Below, piece after piece: positions 1 through 5,744 of a stretch of 12,842 nt of DNA (its first letter is position 1; the number at the start of each line of letters is the position of its first letter). The notes beneath the pieces were generated by a model. That model searched no databases. It was not told where the DNA came from and was given only the letters and a program-made list of their open reading frames with translations. The stretch covers positions 1-12,842 of the forward strand of contig UQQA01000073.1 of NCBI GenBank assembly GCA_900543105.1, read 5' to 3'. The position numbers and the translations under genes were made by a program. The stretch comes from an uncultured Ruminococcus sp. GTDB taxonomy: Bacteria; Bacillota; Clostridia; Oscillospirales; Ruminococcaceae.

Positions 1-44
1 ACGACCCTGTTTTCATCGGATAAAACCGTTGAAAACAGGGTCGT
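1..44. terminator. 15-bp perfect hairpin, probable terminator for glycogen phosphorylase
   Basis: Positions 1-15 are perfectly complementary to 30-44. An inner CGG/CCG pairing (17-19 with 26-28) closes an AUAAAA loop. The hairpin lies about 260 nt past the glgP stop codon. On the plus strand it is followed by a moderately T-rich stretch. What follows it on the minus strand is outside the window. It is closely related to the hairpin at 7746-7792, from which it differs by a compensated C-G to T-A pair, so the fold is probably conserved. The terminator role is inferred. Confidence 0.55.
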
Positions 45-301
45 TCGTTTATTATGAAACACTTTGCGGCATAGGATAGGAAATCCGTCATTTGCATTTT
101 TGCGGTAATTTTCGGAACACAAATAATTCCGAATTCGTCAGAAAACGCCTTGCGGCGTGGGACGGGCAACCCGTCCCCTACAGAAAATTTGCCGAAAATA
201 CAGGGTTTGCATCGGACAAATACAGAATTCGCCCTACGGAATTTGTGTTTTGCGATAAATTTGCGAAGCATAAATAATTCCGAATTCCTAATTCCGAATT
301 T
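1..301. repeat. Intergenic repeat element A (right part, truncated by window edge)
   Basis: Non-coding stretch downstream of the glycogen phosphorylase gene. It contains a perfect 15-bp hairpin (1-44), a shorter copy of the end motif near 108-136, a GGGACGGG/CCCGTCCC hairpin at about 165-182, the sequence TTTGCGAAGCA, and an end (276-301) built of 7-bp units AATTCCG, AATTCCT, AATTCCG. The part from about 147 to 301 aligns by eye with 4010-4166 and, more loosely, with 7808-7915, so all three belong to one repeat family. The right end stops 3 bp before the phosphorylase stop codon. The left end lies outside the window. No credible gene is seen here; the short ORFs are translations of the repeat. 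Confidence 0.75.
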
Positions 302-304
302 ATC

Positions 305-2659
305 TTAAAGTTTCCAAAGCTCTTCAGCGTACTGAGTAACGGTTCTGTCGGAGGAGAACTTGCCGCTGTTTGCAATGTTCATCCAGCACTTCTTCGAGAA
401 TACTTCTCTGTTCTTGTAGTCGTAGAGAGCGCGGAGCTTTGTATCCACATAGCCTTCGAGGTCTGCGAGGAGGAAGTAGTTATCGGGCTTGTGCCAGCTT
501 GTGCCGTTGATGAGTGCGTTGTAAAGCTCACCGAACATACCGGTATCGCCGTCATTGAATGTGCCGTCAACAAGGGTGTTTACTATGCGCTTTACACGCT
601 CGTTCTTGTAGTAGATCTTTTCCTTTGGTCTGTATGTCGGCTTGATCTTTTCGATCTCCTCAACACGGCAGCCGAAGATATACTCGTTCTCCCAGCCTGC
701 TTCTTCAACGATCTCAACGTTTGCGCCGTCGAATGTACCGAGGGTAACTGCACCGTTGAGCATGAACTTCATATTGCCCGTACCCGAAGCTTCAAGACCC
801 GCTGTGGAGATCTGCTCGGAGATATCAGCGGCAGGGATAAGCTTTTCAGCGTAGGAAACGTTGTAGTTCTGAACGAAGATAACTTTGAGCTTATCTCTTG
901 TTTCGGGGTCATTGTTTACAAGGTTTGCTACCTCGTTGATGTACTTGATTATGCCCTTTGCTCTGCGATATGCAGGAGCAGCCTTTGCACCGAAGATGAA
1001 TGCTGTCGGCTGGAGGTCGGGAAGCTTGTGCTCCTTGATCTGGAAATAGAGATCCATTATCGAGAAAGCATTGAGAAGCTGACGCTTATATTCGTGCAGA
1101 CGCTTTACCTGAATATCGAACACAAAGTCGGGGCTGAGAAGAACGCCCTCGTGCTTTGCGATATAGTCGCAGAGCTGCTGCTTCTTTGTGCGCTTGATCT
1201 CCATAAAGCGGTCAATAGTATCTCTGTCATTGACGAATTTTTCAAGCTGCTTGAGTTCGGAAAGGTCTGTTATCCAGCCGTCGCCGATCTTTTCCGTGAT
1301 AAGGGAAGAAAGCTCCTCGTTGCAAAGTCCGAGCCATCTTCTCGGCGTAATGCCGTTTGTCTTGTTCTGGAATCTTTCGGGGAAGATATCGTACCAGTCC
1401 TTGAGAACATCATTTTTAAGGATATCGGTATGGAGCTGTGCAACGCCGTTCGTGTGGGAAGAAGCGAAAATAGCCATTCTTGCCATGTGGATACGGTCGC
1501 CGTCATAGATAAGCTTCTGATTGATCTGATTTTCGGTCTGTCCGATAGATGCAAGGTACTTTTTAAGATGCTCGTTGATAAGCAGAACGATCTCGTAAAC
1601 GGTAGGAAGAACGCTCTTGAAGAGGTCTGCGTTCCACTTTTCGAGTGCTTCTGCCATAACGGTGTGGTTGGTGTAGTTGCAGGTCTTTTGTGTGATGTCG
1701 AACGCTTCGCCGAAGCTCATACCCTCTTTGAACATAAATATTCTGATAAGCTCGGGGATAGCAACTGTCGGGTGAGTATCGTTGAGCTGGAGAGCAAAGC
1801 ACTTTGCAAACTCGGAGAAGTCATTTCCGTGAGTTTTCTTGTACTTTCTTATGATATCCTGAATTGAAGCCGACACGAAGAAATACTGCTGCTTTAAGCG
1901 GAGGCGAAGTCCCTTTTCGTAGTTGTCGTTCGGGTAAAGAACATCGGAGATAGCTTCGGCAAGAACTGTGCTTTCGGAAGCCTTTTCATAGTCCTGTCTG
2001 TCGAATGCACCGAAGTCGAAGCCCTTTACGGGTTCAGCCTGCCAAAGACGAAGCGTGTTTACAGCCTTTCTGCCGTAGCCGATGATAGGAGCATCGTAAG
2101 GAACAGCCATTACGGACTGATCGCCGAAGTCAACTCTTACAGCGTCCGATTCGCAGCGAACGCTCCAAGCATCGCCGTAAGCGAGCCAGTTATCTGCGGT
2201 TTCCTGCTGGAAGCCGTTGCCGATAGACTGCTTGAAAAGACCGTAGCGGTAGCGGATACCATAGCCGTTGAGCGGAATATCGCAGGTAGCAGCGGAATCG
2301 AGGAAACAAGCTGCAAGTCTGCCAAGACCGCCGTTTCCGAGAGCGGCATCCTCGACCTCTTCCATACAGTTGATGTCAATGCCGTTTTCGGCGAATATCT
2401 GCTTTGCCTCATCGAGAAGTCCTGCGCAGTAAAGGTTGTTGTAAACCGCACGTCCCATAAGGAACTCAGCGGAGAGATAGTATGCTCTTCTGCCGCTTGC
2501 GTGGCGGTTCTCGGTCTCGTTCCAGAGCGGAATGATGTCACTCATAACAGCTCTTGAAACAGCGTTATGGAGCTGCTTGACGGTGGCGTTTTTGATATCG
2601 GTCCTGCCGTCGGTCATAAGATTCTCATTGATCTTCGCAAGGAATTGTGCCTTATCCAT
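305..2659 (-). CDS. glgP: Glycogen/starch/maltodextrin phosphorylase (GT35)
   Basis: A 784-residue protein, the usual length for bacterial alpha-glucan phosphorylases (about 750-830). It releases glucose-1-phosphate from the non-reducing ends of alpha-1,4-glucans using inorganic phosphate and pyridoxal phosphate, in the cytoplasm. Visible family signatures are the N-terminal NGGLGRLAACFLDS block, QLNDTHP, KTNGITPRRWL, the VKRLHEYKRQLLN motif, and the PLP-lysine motif EASGTGNMKF with the lysine at residue 631. The ATG at 2659 is preceded by TGAGGG at a 10-nt spacing. It appears monocistronic: a promoter candidate lies at 2768-2796 and a terminator-like hairpin at 2713-2754 sits between that promoter and the gene. 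No other glycogen genes are adjacent. Whether glycogen or maltodextrin is the main substrate cannot be read from the sequence. Confidence 0.96.
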   Translation of the reverse strand: MDKAQFLAKINENLMTDGRTDIKNATVKQLHNAVSRAVMSDIIPLWNETENRHASGRRAYYLSAEFLMGRAVYNNLYCAGLLDEAKQIFAENGIDINCMEEVEDAALGNGGLGRLAACFLDSAATCDIPLNGYGIRYRYGLFKQSIGNGFQQETADNWLAYGDAWSVRCESDAVRVDFGDQSVMAVPYDAPIIGYGRKAVNTLRLWQAEPVKGFDFGAFDRQDYEKASESTVLAEAISDVLYPNDNYEKGLRLRLKQQYFFVSASIQDIIRKYKKTHGNDFSEFAKCFALQLNDTHPTVAIPELIRIFMFKEGMSFGEAFDITQKTCNYTNHTVMAEALEKWNADLFKSVLPTVYEIVLLINEHLKKYLASIGQTENQINQKLIYDGDRIHMARMAIFASSHTNGVAQLHTDILKNDVLKDWYDIFPERFQNKTNGITPRRWLGLCNEELSSLITEKIGDGWITDLSELKQLEKFVNDRDTIDRFMEIKRTKKQQLCDYIAKHEGVLLSPDFVFDIQVKRLHEYKRQLLNAFSIMDLYFQIKEHKLPDLQPTAFIFGAKAAPAYRRAKGIIKYINEVANLVNNDPETRDKLKVIFVQNYNVSYAEKLIPAADISEQISTAGLEASGTGNMKFMLNGAVTLGTFDGANVEIVEEAGWENEYIFGCRVEEIEKIKPTYRPKEKIYYKNERVKRIVNTLVDGTFNDGDTGMFGELYNALINGTSWHKPDNYFLLADLEGYVDTKLRALYDYKNREVFSKKCWMNIANSGKFSSDRTVTQYAEELWKL

Positions 2660-2701
2660 TGTATAAATACCCTCATTTCAGTTTATTATGGTTGAATTTT
2701 T

Positions 2702-2754
2702 GAAAAAAGCAAGTTGGAAAGCCGTTTTCGCCCAAAACGGGATCTCTTTCCAAC
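2702..2754 (-). terminator. Intrinsic terminator hairpin between trmO and glgP, possible glgP leader attenuator
   Basis: Nine base pairs (2713-2721 with 2746-2754) are stacked on seven more (2722-2728 with 2734-2740), with a 5-nt bulge on one side. On the minus strand the stem is followed by TTGC and then six T residues (2707-2702). This is a canonical rho-independent terminator for transcripts coming from trmO, whose stop lies 134 nt upstream. However, a good promoter (2768-2796) lies immediately upstream of the hairpin, so a glgP transcript starting there would also have to read through it. Confidence 0.75.
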
Positions 2755-2767
2755 AAAATTACACTTT

Positions 2768-2796
2768 ATTTTACCATATTGCTTTAAAAAAGTCAA
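2768..2796 (-). promoter_or_regulatory. Candidate sigma-A promoter for glgP
   Basis: On the minus strand, TTGACT (2796-2791) and TAAAAT (2773-2768) are separated by 17 bp, with a TG at the extended -10 position. The predicted start is near 2761, about 100 nt upstream of the glgP ATG. A start here would put the terminator hairpin at 2713-2754 within the first 50 nt of the transcript. Confidence 0.6.
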
Positions 2797-2887
2797 TGTT
2801 GCGAGCCTATATTTGTGCAAAGTTACAAATTTAGGCGTGATATGTTGTAAAGGGTAATATTACTGCAAAGAAAAATCGGTGGAAAAG

Positions 2888-3565
2888 TCATTTTTTTCGT
2901 ATATTTCTAACGGTCAGATCGTTCTCATTCACCGAAAAATCAACATCGAAGTCGCCGTAGGACATTGAATAGACCCTCTCGGGGTCGTTCTGATACTGCG
3001 GACGAGGATCTTGCGCAAGAATTTCCGTCAACTCCGCCGAAAGCTCTTTTCCCACAAACTTTTTCAGTTCATCGGGGAAAATGACCGACAAAACGGGAGC
3101 GTTAGTGTCCAAAGCAAAGCCGTTCACCGCATCGGGGTGGCTGTCGGTATAAGAAAGATACGGCTTCACATCGATTATCGGCGTTCCGTTCATAAGATCA
3201 GCGCCGCAGACATACAGCACGGGCGAGTCCTTTTCATTAAAGCTCACCCTTTCAAGCTTCACCGAGGAAAGACCGATAGAGTTCGGACGGAACGGCGAGC
3301 GCGTTGCAAATACTCCCATTCGCTTGTTTCCGCCGAGCCTCGGTGGGCGTACAGTCGGCGAAAATCCGTCCGTTTTTGCTTTTGAAAAGAGCCAGAGCAG
3401 CCACAAATGCGAGTAGCCGTCAATTCCTCGGAAAGCATCGGGATCACGGTATTCGGGTTCAAAAACGATACGGGAAACAACATCGGCAAGTCCGCTCTGC
3501 CGAGGAACGCCGAACTTTTCCGTGAAGCTGTTTTCGATATGTGCGATTATTTTAAGTTCGTTCAT
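2888..3565 (-). CDS. trmO: tRNA (N6-threonylcarbamoyladenosine-37 N6)-methyltransferase, TsaA/TrmO family
   Basis: A 225-residue protein, close to E. coli TrmO (YaeB, 235). The family uses S-adenosylmethionine to methylate t6A37 in some ANN-decoding tRNAs, giving m6t6A. Family signatures are RLGGNKRMGVFATRSPFRPN (residues 76-95), followed by SIGLS, and the block from about residue 121, GADLMNGTPIIDVKPY, with SYTDSHPDA after it. The C-terminal part carries DPRPQY and a YGDFDVDF segment, as in the TrmO C-terminal domain. The ATG at 3565 has AAAAGGA 9 nt upstream. A promoter candidate lies just upstream (3597-3625) and the gene appears to be transcribed alone. Domain assignment is strong. The exact tRNA substrates are inferred from the family. 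Confidence 0.9.
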   Translation of the reverse strand: MNELKIIAHIENSFTEKFGVPRQSGLADVVSRIVFEPEYRDPDAFRGIDGYSHLWLLWLFSKAKTDGFSPTVRPPRLGGNKRMGVFATRSPFRPNSIGLSSVKLERVSFNEKDSPVLYVCGADLMNGTPIIDVKPYLSYTDSHPDAVNGFALDTNAPVLSVIFPDELKKFVGKELSAELTEILAQDPRPQYQNDPERVYSMSYGDFDVDFSVNENDLTVRNIRKK

Positions 3566-3596
3566 TTTCGTTTGTCCTTTTTGGAGTTATATTTTT

Positions 3597-3625
3597 ATTT
3601 TAGCAGATACGGACGGGAAAAGCAA
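3597..3625 (-). promoter_or_regulatory. Candidate promoter for trmO
   Basis: Minus strand TTGCTT (3625-3620), 17-bp spacer, TAAAAT (3602-3597) with an extended -10 TGC. The repeat element B begins about 7 bp upstream of the -35 box, so the element fills the space directly behind this promoter. Confidence 0.55.
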
Positions 3626-3705
3626 CAATTTAAATTCGGAATTCGGAATGCGGAATGCGGAATTATTTTTGCTCCGCAAATTTACGTCAAAAACCGAATT
3701 TTCGT

Positions 3706-3730
3706 AGGGGCGGATTCTATATCCGCCCAA
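3706..3730. repeat. GGGGCGG hairpin motif
   Basis: GGGCGGAT and ATCCGCCC form a perfect 8-bp stem around the loop TCTAT. Related hairpins with the same GTAGGG lead-in, in one or other orientation, are seen at 163-184, 3771-3797, about 4019-4037 and 7816-7845, all inside the intergenic elements. Confidence 0.6.
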
Positions 3731-3830
3731 TAAATGCAAGATTTTGTTCCGCAAAACGTATATATAGTGTAGGGAACGGGTTTCTGCCCTGCACCGCAAG
3801 ACGTTTTATACCAAACACCATTTAAAATTC

Positions 3831-3886
3831 GGAAAAAATCAAGCCGACAATCTTGGATATATGCGATTTCGGCGCAGATTTTTTCC
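3831..3886. repeat. 19-bp interrupted hairpin inside element B
   Basis: GGAAAAAATC (3831-3840) pairs with GATTTTTTCC (3877-3886). GCCGA (3843-3847) pairs with TCGGC (3869-3873), and AATC (3849-3852) pairs with GATT (3865-3868). This leaves a 12-nt loop and small internal loops. It has no clean T-tract in either direction, so it is recorded as a structure, not a terminator. Confidence 0.6.
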
Positions 3887-3915
3887 TGTATTTTATTGGT
3901 GTTTAGTATTATAAT

Positions 3916-3969
3916 AAAAAAGAACCTATTTTTCAAAGATCTTGAATTCTTTGAAAACAGGTTCTTTTT
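3916..3969. terminator. Long bidirectional terminator-like hairpin downstream of hflX
   Basis: Arms 3917-3939 and 3948-3969 pair over about 21 bp with one mismatch/bulge near 3928-3929/3958. A-runs on the left arm and T-runs on the right give T-tracts on both strands. It lies about 200 nt past the hflX stop codon and shares the CCT-TTTTCA/TGAAAA-AGG core with the hairpins at 1-44 and 7746-7792. It is the most likely terminator for hflX. Confidence 0.65.
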
Positions 3970-4163
3970 GTTTACGAAAGATAAATTTTATATGCCGAAA
4001 AAACACTGACGCGATTCGGGACGGAAACTGTCCCCTGCGGATAATTTGCCTAAAATATGAGGTTTACAACGGTCGAATGTAGAATTTTCCTACGTAAATT
4101 AGGCGTTTCACGACAAATATGCGGAGCAAAGATAATTCCGAATTCCGCATTCCTAATTCCGAA

Positions 4164-5411
4164 TTATAATTTAAAGGGTTCTGCAAGATAGTAGACCTTT
4201 TTGTCAACGAGCGCATCGATGAGCGTACCCTCCGGGGTGTATTCTTCGGAGAAAATTTTACCCTCAATGCGTATCGTGTTGAGAAGCGAAGCCTTGTCAT
4301 AGGGTATAACGAACCTTCCTCTTATTGCAGTTTCGGGAAGATTTTTCGCTATACATTCGAGCAGTTCGTCAAGCCCTCTGCCTTGCTTTGCCGAGATAAG
4401 AACTGTGCTGTCATCGCAGGTGATGTTCGTACCCTCGGGCAGCTTGTCCGCTTTGTTGAGGACATTAACACGGGGGATACCGTCGCAGCCAAGCTCCGAA
4501 AGCAGCTTTGAAGTAACTTCTGACTGCTCATAGCCGTCGCTTGCGCTTATGTCGATAAGATTGATGATGATATCGGCGTTTGCGGCTTCTTCCAGCGTGC
4601 TTTTGAAAGCTTCGACAAGGTTATGCGGAAGTCGGCGGACAAGTCCTACCGTGTCAACGAGCATAAGCGTTCTTCCGTCGGGGAGTTCGAGAGCGCGCGA
4701 GGTAATGTCAAGCGTTGCGAAAAGCTTGTCCTCGGCGAGAACGCCTGCCTGCGTGAGCGCGTTCATAAGCGTCGATTTGCCGACATTTGTGTAGCCGACT
4801 ATCGCACCGACAAGAACATTGTCCTTTTTACGGCGTGCGCGATGCTGTTCACGGCGGCGTTCAAGCTCCTTTAAATCAGCCGAAAGAAGCTCTATCCTGC
4901 GGCGGATATGACGCTTATCGGTCTCAAGCTTCGATTCGCCCGGTCCTCTTGTGCCGATACCGCCGCCGAGCCTTGACATTTCGATGCCCTTTCCTGCGAG
5001 GTGCGCAAGACGATACTTCTGCTGCGCAAGCTCGACTTGTATCCTACCCTCTGCGGTGAGCGCTCTCTGCGCAAAAATATCAAGGATAAGCGTTGTTCGG
5101 TCGATAACACGCACATCGAGTATCTTTTCGATGCTCTTGGTCTGATTTGCGGTAAGCTCGTGATCGAAGATAACAATATCAATATCAAGACCCTTTATTT
5201 CTTCGGCGAGTTCTTCAAGCCTGCCCGAACCTATACAGGTCGCAGTGTCATAGCTCGGGCGCTTTTGCGTAACGGTCGCAATTACATCAACTCCTGCGGT
5301 GTTGGCAAGTTCTTCAAGCTCTTTCATCGAAAGCTCGGCATCAAATTCGCCCGTATCGGCGCTGACAAGCACGGCTCTCGGCTTTTTTTCGATATATTCT
5401 GTAATTTCCAT
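4164..5411 (-). CDS. hflX: Ribosome-associated GTPase HflX (ribosome-splitting factor)
   Basis: A 415-residue protein of the OBG-HflX GTPase family. The N-terminal HflX domain contains HELTANQ (84-90) and VRVIDRTTLILDIFAQRA (100-117), followed by the linker LGGGIGTRGPGESKLETD (148-165). The G domain has the P-loop GYTNVGKST (206-214), DTVG (253-256), NKAD (319-322) and SAK (340-342). HflX binds 50S subunits and splits stalled or hibernating 70S ribosomes; some Firmicute paralogues (HflXr) give low-level macrolide/lincosamide tolerance. Start chosen at 5411 because ATG is preceded by AAAGGAG at good spacing and begins the normal N-terminus; the longer reading upstream would translate the terminator stem. 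The stop TAA lies within the end of repeat element B. Upstream, the leader at 5412-5626 looks like an attenuator. Whether this is the housekeeping HflX or an HflXr-type copy cannot be settled here. Confidence 0.95.
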   Translation of the reverse strand: MEITEYIEKKPRAVLVSADTGEFDAELSMKELEELANTAGVDVIATVTQKRPSYDTATCIGSGRLEELAEEIKGLDIDIVIFDHELTANQTKSIEKILDVRVIDRTTLILDIFAQRALTAEGRIQVELAQQKYRLAHLAGKGIEMSRLGGGIGTRGPGESKLETDKRHIRRRIELLSADLKELERRREQHRARRKKDNVLVGAIVGYTNVGKSTLMNALTQAGVLAEDKLFATLDITSRALELPDGRTLMLVDTVGLVRRLPHNLVEAFKSTLEEAANADIIINLIDISASDGYEQSEVTSKLLSELGCDGIPRVNVLNKADKLPEGTNITCDDSTVLISAKQGRGLDELLECIAKNLPETAIRGRFVIPYDKASLLNTIRIEGKIFSEEYTPEGTLIDALVDKKVYYLAEPFKL

Positions 5412-5464
5412 AGCTGCTCCTTTCTGTATGAACAACAAATTGTCGGCTGCCGTTGTCTGAGCAT

Positions 5465-5490
5465 AAAAAAAGCTTCCCCGAAAAGGAAGC
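5465..5490 (-). terminator. Intrinsic terminator in the hflX 5' leader
   Basis: On the minus strand GCTTCC (5490-5485) and GGAAGC (5477-5472) enclose a 7-nt loop, followed directly by seven T residues (5471-5465). It lies 53 nt upstream of the hflX ATG and downstream of the hflX promoter, so it would end transcription before the gene unless antiterminated. It cannot be the end of the neighbouring gene at 5745, which is transcribed away from it. Confidence 0.8.
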
Positions 5491-5518
5491 AACTGCATTA
5501 TACCATAGTCTAATATTA

Positions 5519-5584
5519 TCAGCAGACAAAGCGGCAGACGGACTTCCCGATAAGATCGATTTTTACAGATGTTTTGATGAGCAT
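5519..5584 (-). CDS. 21-residue leader peptide upstream of hflX
   Basis: ATG at 5584 follows a perfect AAGGAGG (5599-5593) with 8-nt spacing, one of the best ribosome binding sites in the window. The 21-codon product begins MLIKTS and ends CRFVC, with TGA at 5521-5519 followed directly by an in-frame TAA. It lies between the hflX promoter and the leader terminator. It matches no peptide I recognise and has no clear Erm-type stalling motif. By analogy with antibiotic-responsive attenuators, its translation rather than its product is probably what matters. Confidence 0.75.
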   Translation of the reverse strand: MLIKTSVKIDLIGKSVCRFVC

Positions 5585-5632
5585 TTTGTCCGCCTCCTTA
5601 AAATTTATCGTGATTTTGTAAAGCACAAATTG

Positions 5633-5661
5633 AGTATAGCCTAAAAATTCGGATTTGTCAA
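5633..5661 (-). promoter_or_regulatory. Strong sigma-A promoter for the hflX leader
   Basis: Minus strand TTGACA (5661-5656), exactly 17 bp, then TATACT (5638-5633). The -35 box matches consensus and the -10 box matches in five of six positions. Predicted start is near 5626. It lies back to back with the promoter of the divergent gene, with 9 bp between the two -35 boxes. Confidence 0.8.
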
Positions 5662-5670
5662 GGTTTTATA

Positions 5671-5699
5671 TTGATTTTTTGATAAGAGTATGCTAAAAT
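5671..5699 (+). promoter_or_regulatory. Candidate promoter for the divergent membrane-anchored protein
   Basis: TTGATT (5671-5676), 17-bp spacer, TAAAAT (5694-5699) with extended -10 TGC (5691-5693). Predicted start is near 5706, giving an untranslated leader of about 39 nt before the ATG at 5745. Confidence 0.7.
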
Positions 5700-5744
5700 T
5701 ATACCAACAACTTTACATATTTTGTCAGAACAAGGGGTATCTGC

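Larger units (their letters stand above)
3632..4166. repeat. Intergenic repeat element B with inverted ends
   Basis: About 530 bp with no credible gene, between trmO and the 3' end of hflX. The left end (3633-3667) is AATTCGG, AATTCGG, AATGCGG, AATGCGG, AATT. The right end (about 4136-4166) is the inverted version, ATTCCGA, ATTCCGC, ATTCCTA, ATTCCGA. Both ends are followed inward by GCTCCGCA or its complement, then an A/T-rich spacer and a GTAGGGG-type or GGGAC-type hairpin (3706-3730 and about 4019-4037). Between them are a 19-bp hairpin (3831-3886) and a terminator-like hairpin (3917-3969). The overall form resembles a MITE or a palindrome-rich dispersed repeat. No transposase or target-site duplication could be established. 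Confidence 0.7.
5412..5626 (-). promoter_or_regulatory. hflX leader: candidate ribosome-mediated transcription attenuator
   Basis: From a predicted start near 5626 the leader RNA carries, in order: AAGGAGG (5599-5593), a 21-codon ORF (5584-5519), an intrinsic terminator (5490-5465) and then the hflX ribosome binding site. GGCGGACAAA just before the leader start codon (5594-5585) can pair with UUUGUCUGCU at the end of the leader ORF (5530-5521). GGGAAGU in codons 13-15 (5548-5542) can pair with GCUUCCU (5490-5484), the 5' arm of the terminator, so it could act as an antiterminator. The elements are seen in the sequence; the switching mechanism is inferred. Confidence 0.7.

Noticed and set aside
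491..1867. A 458-codon open frame antisense to glycogen phosphorylase
   Set aside because: It is the shadow of a strongly conserved gene on the opposite strand, has no ribosome binding site that I can see, and gives a low-complexity Cys/Val/Leu-rich product with no recognisable domain.
2854..2863. GTAATATTAC palindrome containing the TAATATTAC nonamer of geminivirus replication origins
   Set aside because: A single short AT-rich palindrome in a bacterial intergenic region with no Rep gene or iterons; coincidence is sufficient.
3587..3936. Short open frames in element B giving products such as FRIPNSEF or FGMRNSEL
   Set aside because: These are translations of the 7-bp repeat units, have no RBS, and change with each repeat copy. 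The same holds for the short frames at 92-375 and 4064-4300.
5412..5626. A metabolite riboswitch as explanation of the hflX leader
   Set aside because: The leader is occupied by a translated-looking ORF and shows no known aptamer core that I can recognise. Ribosome-mediated attenuation fits better, though a protein- or ligand-bound form is not excluded.
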